Part shown: positions 53,673-63,269 of the stretch, one piece after another
Layout of the letters: each line of letters opens with the position of its first letter
Numbering within the stretch: position 1 is the first letter of the stretch
DNA from: Streptomyces sp. NBC_00239
GTDB taxonomy: Bacteria > Actinomycetota > Actinomycetes > Streptomycetales > Streptomycetaceae
DNA: 64,000 bases
NCBI RefSeq assembly: GCF_036194065.1
Contig: NZ_CP108095.1
Span: 1,984,001-2,048,000 of the forward strand
Direction of reading: 5' to 3'
Made by a program: the position numbers and the translations under genes
Notes under the pieces: model-generated
Databases searched by the model: none
The model's input: the letters and a program-made list of their open reading frames with translations, nothing else
Told to the model about the DNA's origin: nothing

Positions 53673-55463
53673 ATGTGCGGAGTCGTCGGAGTGAGCCTGG
53701 CGCCGGCCGGGAGCGGAGCGGGGAGCGCCCCGGACGCCCGCGCTCTCGCGCGGCACGCCATCGGCCTGATGGCGCACCGCGGACCGGACGGCCACGGCGT
53801 GGCCGGGACCGCGTCGTCCGCGGTCGCCATGTGCCGGCTCCGCGTGCGCAGCCGGCCCGCTGACGGGGTCCCCTTCACCGCCGGCCACGACGGCGTACAC
53901 CTCGCCTACAACGGTGAGGTGTACGCCGTGGGGTCCGGCGCGCGCGACGGCGCGACCGGGGCGGGCGGGACGACCGCGGTGACCGCACCGCGCGGCGGGC
54001 TGGACGAGGCGCAGGCGGTCGCCGCGTACGACACCTCCGCGCTGGACGGCATGTACGCCCTGGTCCGCCGGGCCGCCGACGGATCCGTCGAAGTCTGCCG
54101 CGACCCGCTGGGGATCAAGCCGCTCTACCTGCGGCGCACTCCCGAGGGCGTCGCGGTGGCCTCCGAGATACCCGCGCTGCTGGACCTGTTCGGTCCGGCG
54201 CGGGTCCGCCCGGCGGCCGTCGCCCAGTTCGTGCTGCTCGGCCGGGTCGTGGACGGCGGCACGTGCTACGAGGACATCGAGCCCGTACCGCCCGGTGCCC
54301 GCCTCCTCCTGAAGGAAGGCCGCTGCGAACTGCTGCCGGGATCCGGGTCCTGGCAGGCCGACGTGGCGGCCGCCCCCGCGCAGACGACACCGGAAGCCGT
54401 ACGCGCCGCCGTCTCGCGTGCGGTGGACCGGCTGCTCGTCTCCGACCGGCCGCTGGGGCTGGCGCTGAGCGGCGGACTGGACTCCACGGTGCTCGCGCTC
54501 GAACTCGCCGACCGCGGGGTCACGGACCTCGCCACCGTCAGCGTGGTGCCCCACGGCAACGGCGACGGCGTGCGCGACGTCGCCGAGCTGGGCCTGCCCG
54601 GCACCGCCTGGCGCTCCTGGCGCCACGCGTGGACCGGATTCGGGCCGGCCGACCTGCTCGCCGGCGTCCGCGACGCGGTGGCCGTGCTCGGCGAGCCGAG
54701 CGCGCTGACGAGCGTCCCGATGTACGCGGCGCTCGCCCGTCTCGCCCGCGAGTCGGGCATCGTCGTCCTCCTGCTGGGCGAGGGCGCGGACGAGGTGTTC
54801 GGCGGGTACCGCAGCTACCTCGGGCTCGACGGACTCGCCTCCGCGGAGGAGTTCTACCTCTCGCCGGACCGGCTCGCGCTGGCCGGCGGCCTGCTGGGGC
54901 CCGAGGCCCTGGCCGCGGCGCGGGAGGCGCTCCGGGCCGCGCTGCCCGCGGACCGGGGCCGGCCCCCGGCCGAGATCACGCGCGAGTTCGAGTACGAGCA
55001 CAGCCTCGAGCCGCTGCTCCGCCGCGCCGACCACCTCCTGATGTCCCGGGGCATCGAAGGGCGTACGCCGTTCCTGCACGGCGGGCTGCCCGCGCTGGGG
55101 CGCTCCTTCCCCATGTCGGCCCTGGTCCGCGGAGGGCAGACCAAGGTGCCGCTGCGGCAGGCGTACGCGGATCGGCTGCCCCGCTGGAGCGACGAGGTCA
55201 AGAAGCCGTTCCGGGCTCCCGTCGAGGCGTGGCTCACCGGACCCCGGCGCGACGCGGTACTGGGCGAACTGGCGGCGCGCCGGGACCTGTTCGCCTCCGC
55301 CGGGCTGCGATCCGACGGCATCGACCGGCTGCTCGGCGACGTGCGCGCCGGCCGGCCCGGCGCCACGGGCCTGGTGTTCCCCCTGCTGAGCCTCGGCGCC
55401 TGGCTGGAGCAGGCCGGCTCCGCCGCCGCGAACCCGCCTTCTGCGAGGAGTGAGAGCCTGTGA
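53673..55463 (+). CDS. Glutamine-dependent asparagine synthetase (AsnB) homologue
   Basis: A 596-residue enzyme. The N-terminal glutaminase has the nucleophile Cys2 (MCGVVG), AHRGPDG and LAYNGEVY; the C-terminal synthetase has the ATP loop LALSGGLDST and LGEGADEVFGGY. Both halves seem intact, so it should transfer ammonia from glutamine to an adenylated carboxylate. Retained Cys2 argues against a beta-lactam synthetase, which lacks it. In this setting the substrate is probably a pathway acid, not aspartate. The ATG at 53673 is 3 bp after the methyltransferase-like stop. Confidence 0.92.
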   Translation: MCGVVGVSLAPAGSGAGSAPDARALARHAIGLMAHRGPDGHGVAGTASSAVAMCRLRVRSRPADGVPFTAGHDGVHLAYNGEVYAVGSGARDGATGAGGTTAVTAPRGGLDEAQAVAAYDTSALDGMYALVRRAADGSVEVCRDPLGIKPLYLRRTPEGVAVASEIPALLDLFGPARVRPAAVAQFVLLGRVVDGGTCYEDIEPVPPGARLLLKEGRCELLPGSGSWQADVAAAPAQTTPEAVRAAVSRAVDRLLVSDRPLGLALSGGLDSTVLALELADRGVTDLATVSVVPHGNGDGVRDVAELGLPGTAWRSWRHAWTGFGPADLLAGVRDAVAVLGEPSALTSVPMYAALARLARESGIVVLLLGEGADEVFGGYRSYLGLDGLASAEEFYLSPDRLALAGGLLGPEALAAAREALRAALPADRGRPPAEITREFEYEHSLEPLLRRADHLLMSRGIEGRTPFLHGGLPALGRSFPMSALVRGGQTKVPLRQAYADRLPRWSDEVKKPFRAPVEAWLTGPRRDAVLGELAARRDLFASAGLRSDGIDRLLGDVRAGRPGATGLVFPLLSLGAWLEQAGSAAANPPSARSESL

Positions 55464-58135
55464 GCGACCGAACCGCCACCCGCCCCCGGCCGGGACACGG
55501 ACCCGTGCGCTGCGACGAGGTGGCCCCCGGCGTCCTGGTGTATCCGCTGCGCGACCTCGCGGCTGCCGCGGGCGTCGAGCTGGACACCCTCCCGTACACG
55601 GTGCGGTTGCTGCTGGAGAACGCCGCGCACCTCGTGGCGGCGGGCACGGCGGGGCCCGAGGTACTCGACGCGGTCCTGCGGCCGGCCGACGGCGCGGACG
55701 TGGCCTTCCATCCGGCCCGCGTGGTGCTCCAGGACTTCTCGGGCGTCCCGGTCGCCCTGGACCTCGCGGCGCTGCGCGCGGCGGCGGTACGGCACGGCCT
55801 GCCCGCGGACGCCGTGGGCACGGCCATCCCCGCCGATCTCGTCGTGGACCACTCGGTGCGGGTGGACGAGGCCGGCACCAAGGACGCGCTGCGCGTCAAC
55901 ATGCGGCTGGAGTTCTCGCGCAACCGGGAGCGGTACGCCCTGCTCCGCTGGGCGGAGCAGGCGTTCGACGGCTTCCGCGTCGTACCGCCCGGCAACGGCA
56001 TCGTGCACCAGGTCAACCTGGAGCGCCTGGCGCAGGTGGTGGTGCGGACCGAAGGACCGGACGGACACCTCCTCGCCCGTCCGGACACCGTGCTCGGCAC
56101 GGACTCGCACACCCCGATGGTGGGTGCGCTCGGCGTCCTCGGCTGGGGCGTCGGAGGCATCGAGGCGACCTCGGTCCTGCTGGGCGAGCCGGTGCTGCTC
56201 GCCGCGCCCCGGGTCGTCGGTGTCCGGCTGACCGGGTCGCTGCCGCCCGGCACCACGACCACCGACCTCGTGCTCACCCTCACGGAACGGCTGCGCCGCC
56301 ACGGCGTCGTGGGCGCCTTCGTCGAGTTCTTCGGGGAGGGATGCGCGGGGCTGAGTGTCCCGGACCGGGCGACGCTGGCGAACATGGCGCCCGACTACGG
56401 GGCGACCACGGCCCTCTTCCCGGTGGACGCCGAGACACTCGCGTTCCTGCGGATCACCGGCAGGTCCGAGCAGCAGATCGAGCTGGTCGAGCGCTACTGC
56501 CGGGCGCAGGGCCTGTACCGCGAGCCGGCCTCCGACGCGCGGGTGCGCTACGCGGAGGTGCTGACCCTCGACCTGGGCGAGGTGGAGGCCTGTGTCGCGG
56601 GCCCGGGCCGACCCGACCAGAGGGTCGCCCTGCACGCCGTCCCGCGGAGTCTGGACCTCCGGCCCGCGGCCGGGGACCACGGCGCCCGGCCGGCCGACGG
56701 CGCGGTGTTCATCGCCGCGCTCACGAGCTGCACCAACACCTCGAACCCGGGATCGATGCTGACCGCGGGCCTGGTGGCACGGCGTGCGGTGGAGTACGGC
56801 CTCACGGTGCCCTCGTGGGTGAAGACCAGTCTGGCCCCCGGCAGTCGCACGGTCCCCGCCTACCTGGACCGGGCCGGTGTGCTGCCCGCTCTGGAGGAAC
56901 TGGGCTTCCACGTCGTGGCGTTCGGCTGCACCACCTGCCACGGCATGAGCGGGAACCTGCTGCCCGAGGCCTCCCGGGCGCTCGCCGAGGACGGGGTCCT
57001 GGGCGCGGCCGTGCTCAGCGGAAACCGCAATTTCGAGGGCCGGATCCATCCGCACGTGAAGGCCGCTTATCTGGCCTCGCCCGGCCTGGTGGTCGCCTAC
57101 GCCCTGGCCGGTACGGTCGCCCGCGACCTGACCACGGAACCGGTCGGCGTCGCCCCCGACGGGCGGGAGGTGTTCCTGCGGGACCTGTGGCCCACGCCGG
57201 AGGAGGTCGCAGAGGCGGTCAGGACGGCCGTCGGCGCCGAGCTGTACGACACCGCGTACGCGGGCCTGTACGAGGGCGGCGCCTCCTGGCGCGCCCTCGA
57301 CACCCCCCGGAGCGACCGGTACGACTGGCCCGCGGGATCGGACTACATCCTGGAGCCGCCGTACCTCGACGCGGCGTCGGACGGGCCCGCGGCCGACGGG
57401 GATCTGACGGGCGGGCGGATCCTGGCGCTGCTCGGCGACGCGGTGTCCACCGATCACATCTCGCCGGTCGGTGCCATCCCGCGCGACAGTGACGCCGGCC
57501 GGTTCCTGAGCGGACTGGGCCTGGCCGAGGGCGAGTTCAACAGCTTCGGGGCCCGCCGCGGCAACCACCACGTCATGGTGCGGGGCACTTTCGGCAACGT
57601 CCGGCTCCGCAACGCGCTGGCCGGCGGGAAGGAGGGGCCCTGGACCCGGCTGCAGCCGACGGGTGAACTGCTGTCCATCCACGGGGCGGCGGAGTCCTAC
57701 CGCGCCGCGGGGGTACCGCTCGTCGTGGTCGCGGGGGCGGAGTACGGCTGTGGCAGCGCCCGTGACTGGGCTGCCAAGGGGACCGCTCTCCTGGGCGTCC
57801 GGGCGGTGCTCGCGAAGAGCTTCGAGCGGATCCACCGGAGCAATCTGGTCGGCATGGGCGTGCTGCCCCTGCTCTTCCCCGCCGGGCTGGACGCCGCGGC
57901 CCTGGGCCTCGACGGCACGGAGGAACTCGACCTGCTGGGACTGGCGGGTCTGGGCCCGCGCGGCACGGTGACCGTACGCGTCCGCCGGCCGGGGGGTGCG
58001 GAGCGGACGTTCGAAGTCGTCGCCGCGCTCGAGACGGGACGTGAATGCGCCTACTTCGCGGCCGGCGGGGTCCTGCCGTACACCGTGGCGCGCCTGCGGC
58101 GAGAGGCCCGACACGCGGTGGCCGATCCGGCCTGA
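55460..58135 (+). CDS. AcnA-type aconitase with altered active-site motifs
   Basis: An 891-residue aconitase/IRP-type hydro-lyase. The [4Fe-4S] cysteines are present: Cys424 in SCTNTSN, Cys490 and Cys493 in FGCTTCHG. Two motifs depart from housekeeping AcnA: GCTTCHGMSG in place of GCTTCIGNSG, and YGCGSARDWAAKG in place of YGSGSSRDWAAKG (Ala767 where the substrate-carboxylate serine sits; the catalytic Ser766 and Arg768 remain). This suggests an isomerase for a non-citrate substrate, most simply the product of the HMGL-like synthase. GTG at 55460 overlaps the AsnB stop. Confidence 0.92.
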   Translation: MSDRTATRPRPGHGPVRCDEVAPGVLVYPLRDLAAAAGVELDTLPYTVRLLLENAAHLVAAGTAGPEVLDAVLRPADGADVAFHPARVVLQDFSGVPVALDLAALRAAAVRHGLPADAVGTAIPADLVVDHSVRVDEAGTKDALRVNMRLEFSRNRERYALLRWAEQAFDGFRVVPPGNGIVHQVNLERLAQVVVRTEGPDGHLLARPDTVLGTDSHTPMVGALGVLGWGVGGIEATSVLLGEPVLLAAPRVVGVRLTGSLPPGTTTTDLVLTLTERLRRHGVVGAFVEFFGEGCAGLSVPDRATLANMAPDYGATTALFPVDAETLAFLRITGRSEQQIELVERYCRAQGLYREPASDARVRYAEVLTLDLGEVEACVAGPGRPDQRVALHAVPRSLDLRPAAGDHGARPADGAVFIAALTSCTNTSNPGSMLTAGLVARRAVEYGLTVPSWVKTSLAPGSRTVPAYLDRAGVLPALEELGFHVVAFGCTTCHGMSGNLLPEASRALAEDGVLGAAVLSGNRNFEGRIHPHVKAAYLASPGLVVAYALAGTVARDLTTEPVGVAPDGREVFLRDLWPTPEEVAEAVRTAVGAELYDTAYAGLYEGGASWRALDTPRSDRYDWPAGSDYILEPPYLDAASDGPAADGDLTGGRILALLGDAVSTDHISPVGAIPRDSDAGRFLSGLGLAEGEFNSFGARRGNHHVMVRGTFGNVRLRNALAGGKEGPWTRLQPTGELLSIHGAAESYRAAGVPLVVVAGAEYGCGSARDWAAKGTALLGVRAVLAKSFERIHRSNLVGMGVLPLLFPAGLDAAALGLDGTEELDLLGLAGLGPRGTVTVRVRRPGGAERTFEVVAALETGRECAYFAAGGVLPYTVARLRREARHAVADPA

Positions 58136-58170
58136 CCGGGTGCCGGGCGCCGGGCGCCTCACCGCGCGCC

Positions 58171-58211
58171 CCGGAAGGCCCGTGCGGGGCGACCCCGCAC
58201 GGGCCTTCCGG
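58171..58211. terminator. 19-bp perfect bidirectional terminator
   Basis: CCGGAAGGCCCGTGCGGGG (58171-58189) pairs perfectly with 58193-58211 around the 3-nt loop CGA. It separates the convergent aconitase and ATP-grasp genes. Confidence 0.8.
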
Positions 58212-58223
58212 CACCTGCTCGGT

Positions 58224-59462
58224 TCACGGGCCTTCCGGCGCCCGCTCGGTGACCACGCTCGCGGCGAACCAGGCGGACAGGTCCTTCATGCGGGCCTCGA
58301 CCTCCTGCTCGTCGGCCCCGGAGACCACGGCCACGCCGGCGCGCAGGTACGAGGCGGAGGTGACGTCGGGCATGGTCGCGCCCCGCGCGATCTTCAGTTC
58401 GGCGTACACGACACCCGGGCGGGCGAGCACCTCTTCCCTCGTGGGCATCTCCCGTACCAGGCCCTGGGGGGCGTAGAGGTGCATGTCGCCGTGGACGGCG
58501 CCCGCGCCGCCGACGTCGGCGGGCTCCGGGACGGCCGGCCGGCGGAGCACCCCGCGGACCCATTCATCGTGCAGGTTCACACCGAACGAGCGCTCCACCA
58601 CCTCGTCGGTCCGGCCGCCTCCGACACGTGCGCCGCATTCACCGAAAACGATTTCGCCGTCGCGTACGAAAACCTCCATGTGGAATACGCCGTCGACGTG
58701 TTCCAGCGCCTTGAGGGAGTCGTGGGCGACCGCCTTGGCATTCTCGTACAGCTCCGGATGCAGGGCCGGCGGAACGGCGATGCACCCCACGAGTCCACCG
58801 TCGTGAATGTCGATGATGTTCTCCAGATAGCGGCCCATCGAAAGGAATGTCACCGCACCGCCGCGCACCACGCCGTCGACCTGGAACTCGGCCCCGGAAA
58901 TGAATTCCTCGACGAGCCAGGGCCCGGCGGTGTCCGTGCCGCGCACGTATGCGGCCAGCCCGTCCCGGCCGTCGATGCGGAACGTGTCGAGGGCGCCGCT
59001 GCCGCTGAGCGGCTTCACCACGACGGGGAACCGGTCGGGGTGGGCGGCCACGTCCGCATGCCCGGCGACCGTCACGCACTGGGCGGTAGCCACTCCAGCT
59101 GCTCTGACCAGCGCTTTCTGGACATCCTTGTCCCGCATCGCGACAGCCCCGAAGGCCGCCCGCTCGGTGATGCGGGCGAGGTCGGACAGCACGGCCGCGG
59201 TCGCCAGGCAGAACTCCAGCCCACTGCAGACCGCATCGAAATCGCGCAGGTCGAGTCCGTTCCTGGTCAGCCCGGCGAGGGCCTGGTCGACGCTCGCCTG
59301 GTCGGTCACCAGCACGGTCCGCATGTGCGGGAATTCCTGCCGAGCGGCTTCGACATCACCCGGCGTCAGAACACAGGTGACTTCGGCTCCCGAGCGATGC
59401 AGGGCGTCGACCGCGCGGAACATCCAGCCGATATGGAGAACGGATTCAGGTGCATTTGCCAC
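58224..59462 (-). CDS. ATP-grasp ligase
   Basis: A 412-residue ATP-grasp enzyme: FPVVVKPLSGSGALDTF and LVEEFISGAEFQVDGVV for nucleotide binding, and MEVFVRDGEIVFGECGARVGGG for magnesium. The layout matches amino-acid ligases (BacD/DdaF-like) that form a peptide bond through an acyl phosphate. In this cluster it probably joins two amino-acid units or adds a protecting residue. GTG at 59462 with GGGGGA upstream. It is convergent with the main operon and divergent from the exporter. Confidence 0.9.
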   Translation of the reverse strand: MANAPESVLHIGWMFRAVDALHRSGAEVTCVLTPGDVEAARQEFPHMRTVLVTDQASVDQALAGLTRNGLDLRDFDAVCSGLEFCLATAAVLSDLARITERAAFGAVAMRDKDVQKALVRAAGVATAQCVTVAGHADVAAHPDRFPVVVKPLSGSGALDTFRIDGRDGLAAYVRGTDTAGPWLVEEFISGAEFQVDGVVRGGAVTFLSMGRYLENIIDIHDGGLVGCIAVPPALHPELYENAKAVAHDSLKALEHVDGVFHMEVFVRDGEIVFGECGARVGGGRTDEVVERSFGVNLHDEWVRGVLRRPAVPEPADVGGAGAVHGDMHLYAPQGLVREMPTREEVLARPGVVYAELKIARGATMPDVTSASYLRAGVAVVSGADEQEVEARMKDLSAWFAASVVTERAPEGP

Positions 59463-59626
59463 AGGGTCCCCCTGGTTATTTTCCGATTCGGTTCAATTTA
59501 ATGCCGACACTCCCGGAGCGGCCACGTGAGGAAGATCACAAAGCATCCCCGCTGAAGCATGTTGATCACCAGAATAGACCCTGATTAGATCCATTCTGCT
59601 CAATCTTGCACTTCATGGAGACCGCA

Positions 59627-60883
59627 TTGAAACAGAAGAAAAGGGCGATATCCCTTCGCTCGCTGCTGCCCTCGTCGCGTCCCCTGTGGGTGCTGGCACT
59701 GAGCACGCTCGCCCGGAGCACCGGCAACGGCGTCGTCGTCGCGATCATCGTGCTGTACCTCACGCACTCCGTGGACATCAGCTCGACGCACGTGGGCCTG
59801 GCCCTGACGGTCGCCGCCGTCGTCGGCATGGTCGTCAGCATCCCGGCCGGACACGCCACCGACGTGCTGGGAGCGCGGCCGGCGGCCATCTGGTCCGTGG
59901 TCCTGCAGGGCATCGCCGTCTGGGGGTACGTCCTCGTCGGGGGCTTCGCCGCGCTCGTCGCCGCCGCGGCCCTGGTGGCGGTCGCCGACTCCGCGTCGAA
60001 CGCCTCGCGCGGCGCACTCGTCGCCCTCGCCGTTCCGCAGCAGGACCGGGTGCGCACGCGTGCCTACCTCCGGTCGGTGACCAACGTCGGGTTCTCCGTC
60101 GGCGCCCTCCTCGGCGGCCTGGTGCTCAGCAGGAACTCGCCCGCCGTCTACACCGGTGCGCTGCTCGCCTCGGGAGCCCTCTTCATCGTGGCGGGCCTGG
60201 CCTTCCTCGCACTCGACGCGGTGCCGAAGGTGCCGCGTCCCGCCGAGGCCTCGCCGTGGGGGGTGCTGCGCGACGGCCCCTTCGTGGCCGTCGGAATGAT
60301 CAATGCCGTCTTGATGATGAACGCCGGCATCCTCGACGTCGCCCTGCCGATCTGGATCGCCGAGAAGACCGACGCGCCGATGTCCGTGTTCGCACCCCTG
60401 CTGCTGGTCAACACGGTCATGGTGGTCTTCCTCCAGGTCCCCGTCAGCAAGGGCGTCGACGACGTGCGCGGGGGCGCCAGGGCGCTGTTCCGGTCCGGGC
60501 TGTGGCTGGCGGCCTGCTGTGCGGCCATCGCCCTGGCCTCGGGCCGTTCGGCGTGGCTGGCCGTGGTGTTCCTCGTGGCCGGTGTCGCGATCCACACGGT
60601 GGGCGAGCTGCTCTACAGCGCCGGCTCCTGGGCGCTGTCGTACGAGCTGGCTCCCGAACACGCCCAAGGGCAGTACCAGGGCATGTTCGGCCTGACCACC
60701 CAGATGGGCACCGCGATGACCCCGGCCGTCACCGCGCTGCTGATCGTGCAGCACGGCTGGATCGGCTGGCTGGTGATGGGCGCCATGCTGGCCGCCGCCG
60801 GCTGCGCGGCGCCTTCGGTGGCCCGCTGGGCCGAGCGGTCCCGGGAGCGCGGCGCGGCGCCGGTCGCAGCGGTCGGCGTCTGA
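59627..60883 (+). CDS. MFS transporter, likely product exporter
   Basis: A 418-residue membrane protein with about 12 hydrophobic segments and an MFS-type loop (PAGHATDVLGARPA) between helices 2 and 3. As the only transporter in the cluster it is the likely exporter and self-resistance gene. I chose TTG at 59627 because GGAG lies 6 nt before it; the in-frame ATG at 59615 would have no ribosome site. The short AT-rich gap to the divergent ATP-grasp gene (59463-59626) holds both promoters. Confidence 0.88.
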   Translation: MKQKKRAISLRSLLPSSRPLWVLALSTLARSTGNGVVVAIIVLYLTHSVDISSTHVGLALTVAAVVGMVVSIPAGHATDVLGARPAAIWSVVLQGIAVWGYVLVGGFAALVAAAALVAVADSASNASRGALVALAVPQQDRVRTRAYLRSVTNVGFSVGALLGGLVLSRNSPAVYTGALLASGALFIVAGLAFLALDAVPKVPRPAEASPWGVLRDGPFVAVGMINAVLMMNAGILDVALPIWIAEKTDAPMSVFAPLLLVNTVMVVFLQVPVSKGVDDVRGGARALFRSGLWLAACCAAIALASGRSAWLAVVFLVAGVAIHTVGELLYSAGSWALSYELAPEHAQGQYQGMFGLTTQMGTAMTPAVTALLIVQHGWIGWLVMGAMLAAAGCAAPSVARWAERSRERGAAPVAAVGV

Positions 60884-61002
60884 CACGCCCCGGGGCGGCC
60901 GCGGCGTTCGTCGTCCGCGCCGGCCCGTGCGCGGTCCGCGAGAGGCGAGACTGGCAGGGAACGGGCCCGCGGGGGCCGCGGGCCTGTCTGGAGTGGGTGG
61001 GT

Positions 61003-62010
61003 ATGGCGAGGGAAGAGGCTGAGGCCCGGGCGCGGGCCGGCGGGGTGCCTCCGTTCGACCCCGAGCTGGCGGTGACGCTGGCCGGGGTCGCGAGCGAGGA
61101 CCGGGAGCCGGTGACGCCGGCGAACCTCGCGGCGCTGCAGGAGCGGGACGCGGCGAGGCGGCCCAGGCCTTCGGTGCGGGAGCTGCGGGACGGCGGCCGC
61201 TTCGAGGTGTCCGAGGTGCGGGTGCCGGGCGGGGCGGGCGCGCCGGAGGTCACGCTCGTGTGCGCACGGCCCGCCGGGGTCGCCGGCCCGCTGCCGGCGC
61301 TGTACTACATGCACGGCGGCGGGATGATCATGGGCAATGCGTGGTCCGTGCTCCCGCAGCTGCTGCGCGAATGGGCGCTGCCGCTGGGGCTCGCCGTGGT
61401 CTCCGTCGAGTACCGGCTGGCGCCGCGGACGCGGTATCCCGGACCGGTGGAGGACTGTTACGCCGGGCTGGTCTGGGTGGCCGCACACGCCGCCGAGCTG
61501 GGGATCGACGCGGACCGCATCGTCATCGGGGGCAAGAGCGCCGGCGGCGGACTCGCGGCGGCGCTCGCCCTGCTGACCCGCGACCGCGGCGGGCCCGCAC
61601 CGATGGGGCAGCTGCTGCTCTGCCCGATGCTCGACGACCGGGGCGGCACGTACTCCAGCCACCAGATGGCCGGCATCGACACCTGGGACCGCACCTCCAA
61701 CGCGACGGCCTGGCAGGCGCTGCTGGGCGACCGGTACGGCGACGCGGACCTGCCGCCCTACGCGGCTCCCGCCCGGGCGACGGATCTCACCGGGCTCCCT
61801 CAGGCGTACATCGACGTCGGGTCGGCCGAGAGCTTCCGGGACGAGGGCGTGGCGTACGCCGACGCGCTCTGGCGGGCCGGCGGCCGGGCAGAACTCCACG
61901 TATGGCCCGGGGCCTACCACGGCTTCGACTCCTACGCACCCCAGGCGGCGCTCAGCCGGGACGCCCAGGACGCGCGTACCCGGTGGCTTCGGCGCATCCT
62001 CGTGGGGTAA
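61003..62010 (+). CDS. Alpha/beta hydrolase of the hormone-sensitive-lipase family
   Basis: A 335-residue esterase: the oxyanion-hole motif YYMHGGGMIMG, the nucleophile elbow GGKSAGGGL, SVEYRLAPRTRYP, an acid in YIDVGSAESFRDE and the histidine in WPGAYHGFD. All catalytic residues are present. ATG at 61003 with GGAG upstream. It is 119 bp after the exporter on the same strand; whether it belongs to the cluster is unclear. It belongs to the family whose N-terminal fragment is seen at 41015-41182. Confidence 0.9.
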   Translation: MAREEAEARARAGGVPPFDPELAVTLAGVASEDREPVTPANLAALQERDAARRPRPSVRELRDGGRFEVSEVRVPGGAGAPEVTLVCARPAGVAGPLPALYYMHGGGMIMGNAWSVLPQLLREWALPLGLAVVSVEYRLAPRTRYPGPVEDCYAGLVWVAAHAAELGIDADRIVIGGKSAGGGLAAALALLTRDRGGPAPMGQLLLCPMLDDRGGTYSSHQMAGIDTWDRTSNATAWQALLGDRYGDADLPPYAAPARATDLTGLPQAYIDVGSAESFRDEGVAYADALWRAGGRAELHVWPGAYHGFDSYAPQAALSRDAQDARTRWLRRILVG

Positions 62011-62084
62011 GCCACATTTTTGCCCAAATTGGACATAAAGAGTGAATGATTGATCCCGTTCATGCCGAGATGCCCGGGAGAGAC

Positions 62085-63269
62085 ATGCGCCGCCCCCACT
62101 GGACCCGTACCGCCCTGCCCGCTGCGGGGGTGGCCACCGCCCTCTGCCTGGGCGGCGTCACCGCCACGGCCGCCCAGGCCGCGTCCGGGCCCGGCGCGGC
62201 GGATACGGACACGAGGCCCGGCGCCGGCTCCGGCCCGAAGGCGGGCTCGGGCGCAGGCACCGGCTCGGGCGCGAACACGGGCGCGGGCGCCGCTTCGGGC
62301 GCAGGCTCCGGCTCCGGAGCGAACACGGGCGCGGGCTCGGGCACGGGCACGCAGGGCCGGGACGCCGTGGCGCCGCCGCTCGCCCCCGGGCTGTCCGCCG
62401 AGGCGGCCCGGCAGCTCGACATCAAGGAGAAGATGTCCTCCTTCACCGTGAAGTTCCCGGCCGCGCCGTACCGGACCACCAACGTCGGGCGCGCCGTCGA
62501 GCTGATCAACGGCTCCATCGTCCTCCCCGGCGAGACGTGGAGCTTCAACAAGACGGTCGGCGAGCGGACCAAGGAGAACGGTTTCGTCGACGGCATCATG
62601 ATCAATGACGGCCGGTACGTGAAGTCCCCCGGCGGCGGTGTCTCCGCCGTCGCGACCACGATGTACAACGCGATGTTCTTCGCGGGCGTCAAGCCGCTGG
62701 AGCACGGGGCGCACTCCTTCTACATAGAGCGCTACCCCGAGGGCCGCGAGGCCACGGTGGCGTGGGGCACCCTCGACCTGCGGTGGCTCAACGACTCCGG
62801 CCACCCGATCTACATCCATGCCCGTTCCACCGACCACTCCGTGACGATCAGTTTCCTGGGCACGAAGCGCTTCGACGAGGTGCGCGCGGTCAAGGGGCCC
62901 CGCACGCACGTCACGCAGCCCGTCGAGCGGGAGGCCTCCGGACCGGCCTGCGAGGCGCAGACCCCGTACGAAGGCTTCGACGTCGCGGTCGACCGGATCA
63001 TGGTGACGGGCGGCCGGGAGGTCGGTCACGAGACCTTCCGGACCCACTACACCCCGCGCGACAAGGTCACCTGCGTGCCCGAGGCAACGCCGAGCGCGAC
63101 CACCTCCGGCGCGGCCGAGCCGTCCGCCTCGGGAGCCACCGCTCCCGCCTCCGGCGCCGCGACCCCGTCGCCGACCCCGTCGCCGACCGCGCCGGCCGGC
63201 ACGTCGACGGCGGCCGTCTCACCCGCCGCCGCCGGCACCTCCGGCGCGCCCCGCCCCGCCGGTTCCTGA
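62085..63269 (+). CDS. Secreted VanW-domain protein
   Basis: A 394-residue protein. A Sec-type signal (RRPHWTRTALPAAGVATALCLGG, cleaved near AAQAAS) is followed by about 65 residues of Gly/Ser/Ala/Thr low-complexity repeat, a central VanW-like domain (about 130-320: VGRAVELINGSIVLPGE, WSFNKTVGERT, GGGVSAVATTMYNAMFF), and a Ser/Thr/Ala/Pro-rich tail. VanW proteins occur with glycopeptide resistance and wall synthesis, but the activity is unknown. I start at ATG 62085 (GGGAGAG upstream) because the signal peptide begins there; the ATG at 62046 lacks support. Confidence 0.88.
   Translation: MRRPHWTRTALPAAGVATALCLGGVTATAAQAASGPGAADTDTRPGAGSGPKAGSGAGTGSGANTGAGAASGAGSGSGANTGAGSGTGTQGRDAVAPPLAPGLSAEAARQLDIKEKMSSFTVKFPAAPYRTTNVGRAVELINGSIVLPGETWSFNKTVGERTKENGFVDGIMINDGRYVKSPGGGVSAVATTMYNAMFFAGVKPLEHGAHSFYIERYPEGREATVAWGTLDLRWLNDSGHPIYIHARSTDHSVTISFLGTKRFDEVRAVKGPRTHVTQPVEREASGPACEAQTPYEGFDVAVDRIMVTGGREVGHETFRTHYTPRDKVTCVPEATPSATTSGAAEPSASGATAPASGAATPSPTPSPTAPAGTSTAAVSPAAAGTSGAPRPAGS

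Noticed and set aside
57996..59501. Long open frame opposite the ATP-grasp gene
   Set aside because: It is the antisense shadow of a clear ATP-grasp gene and spans the terminator; composition is that of a mirrored high-GC frame.
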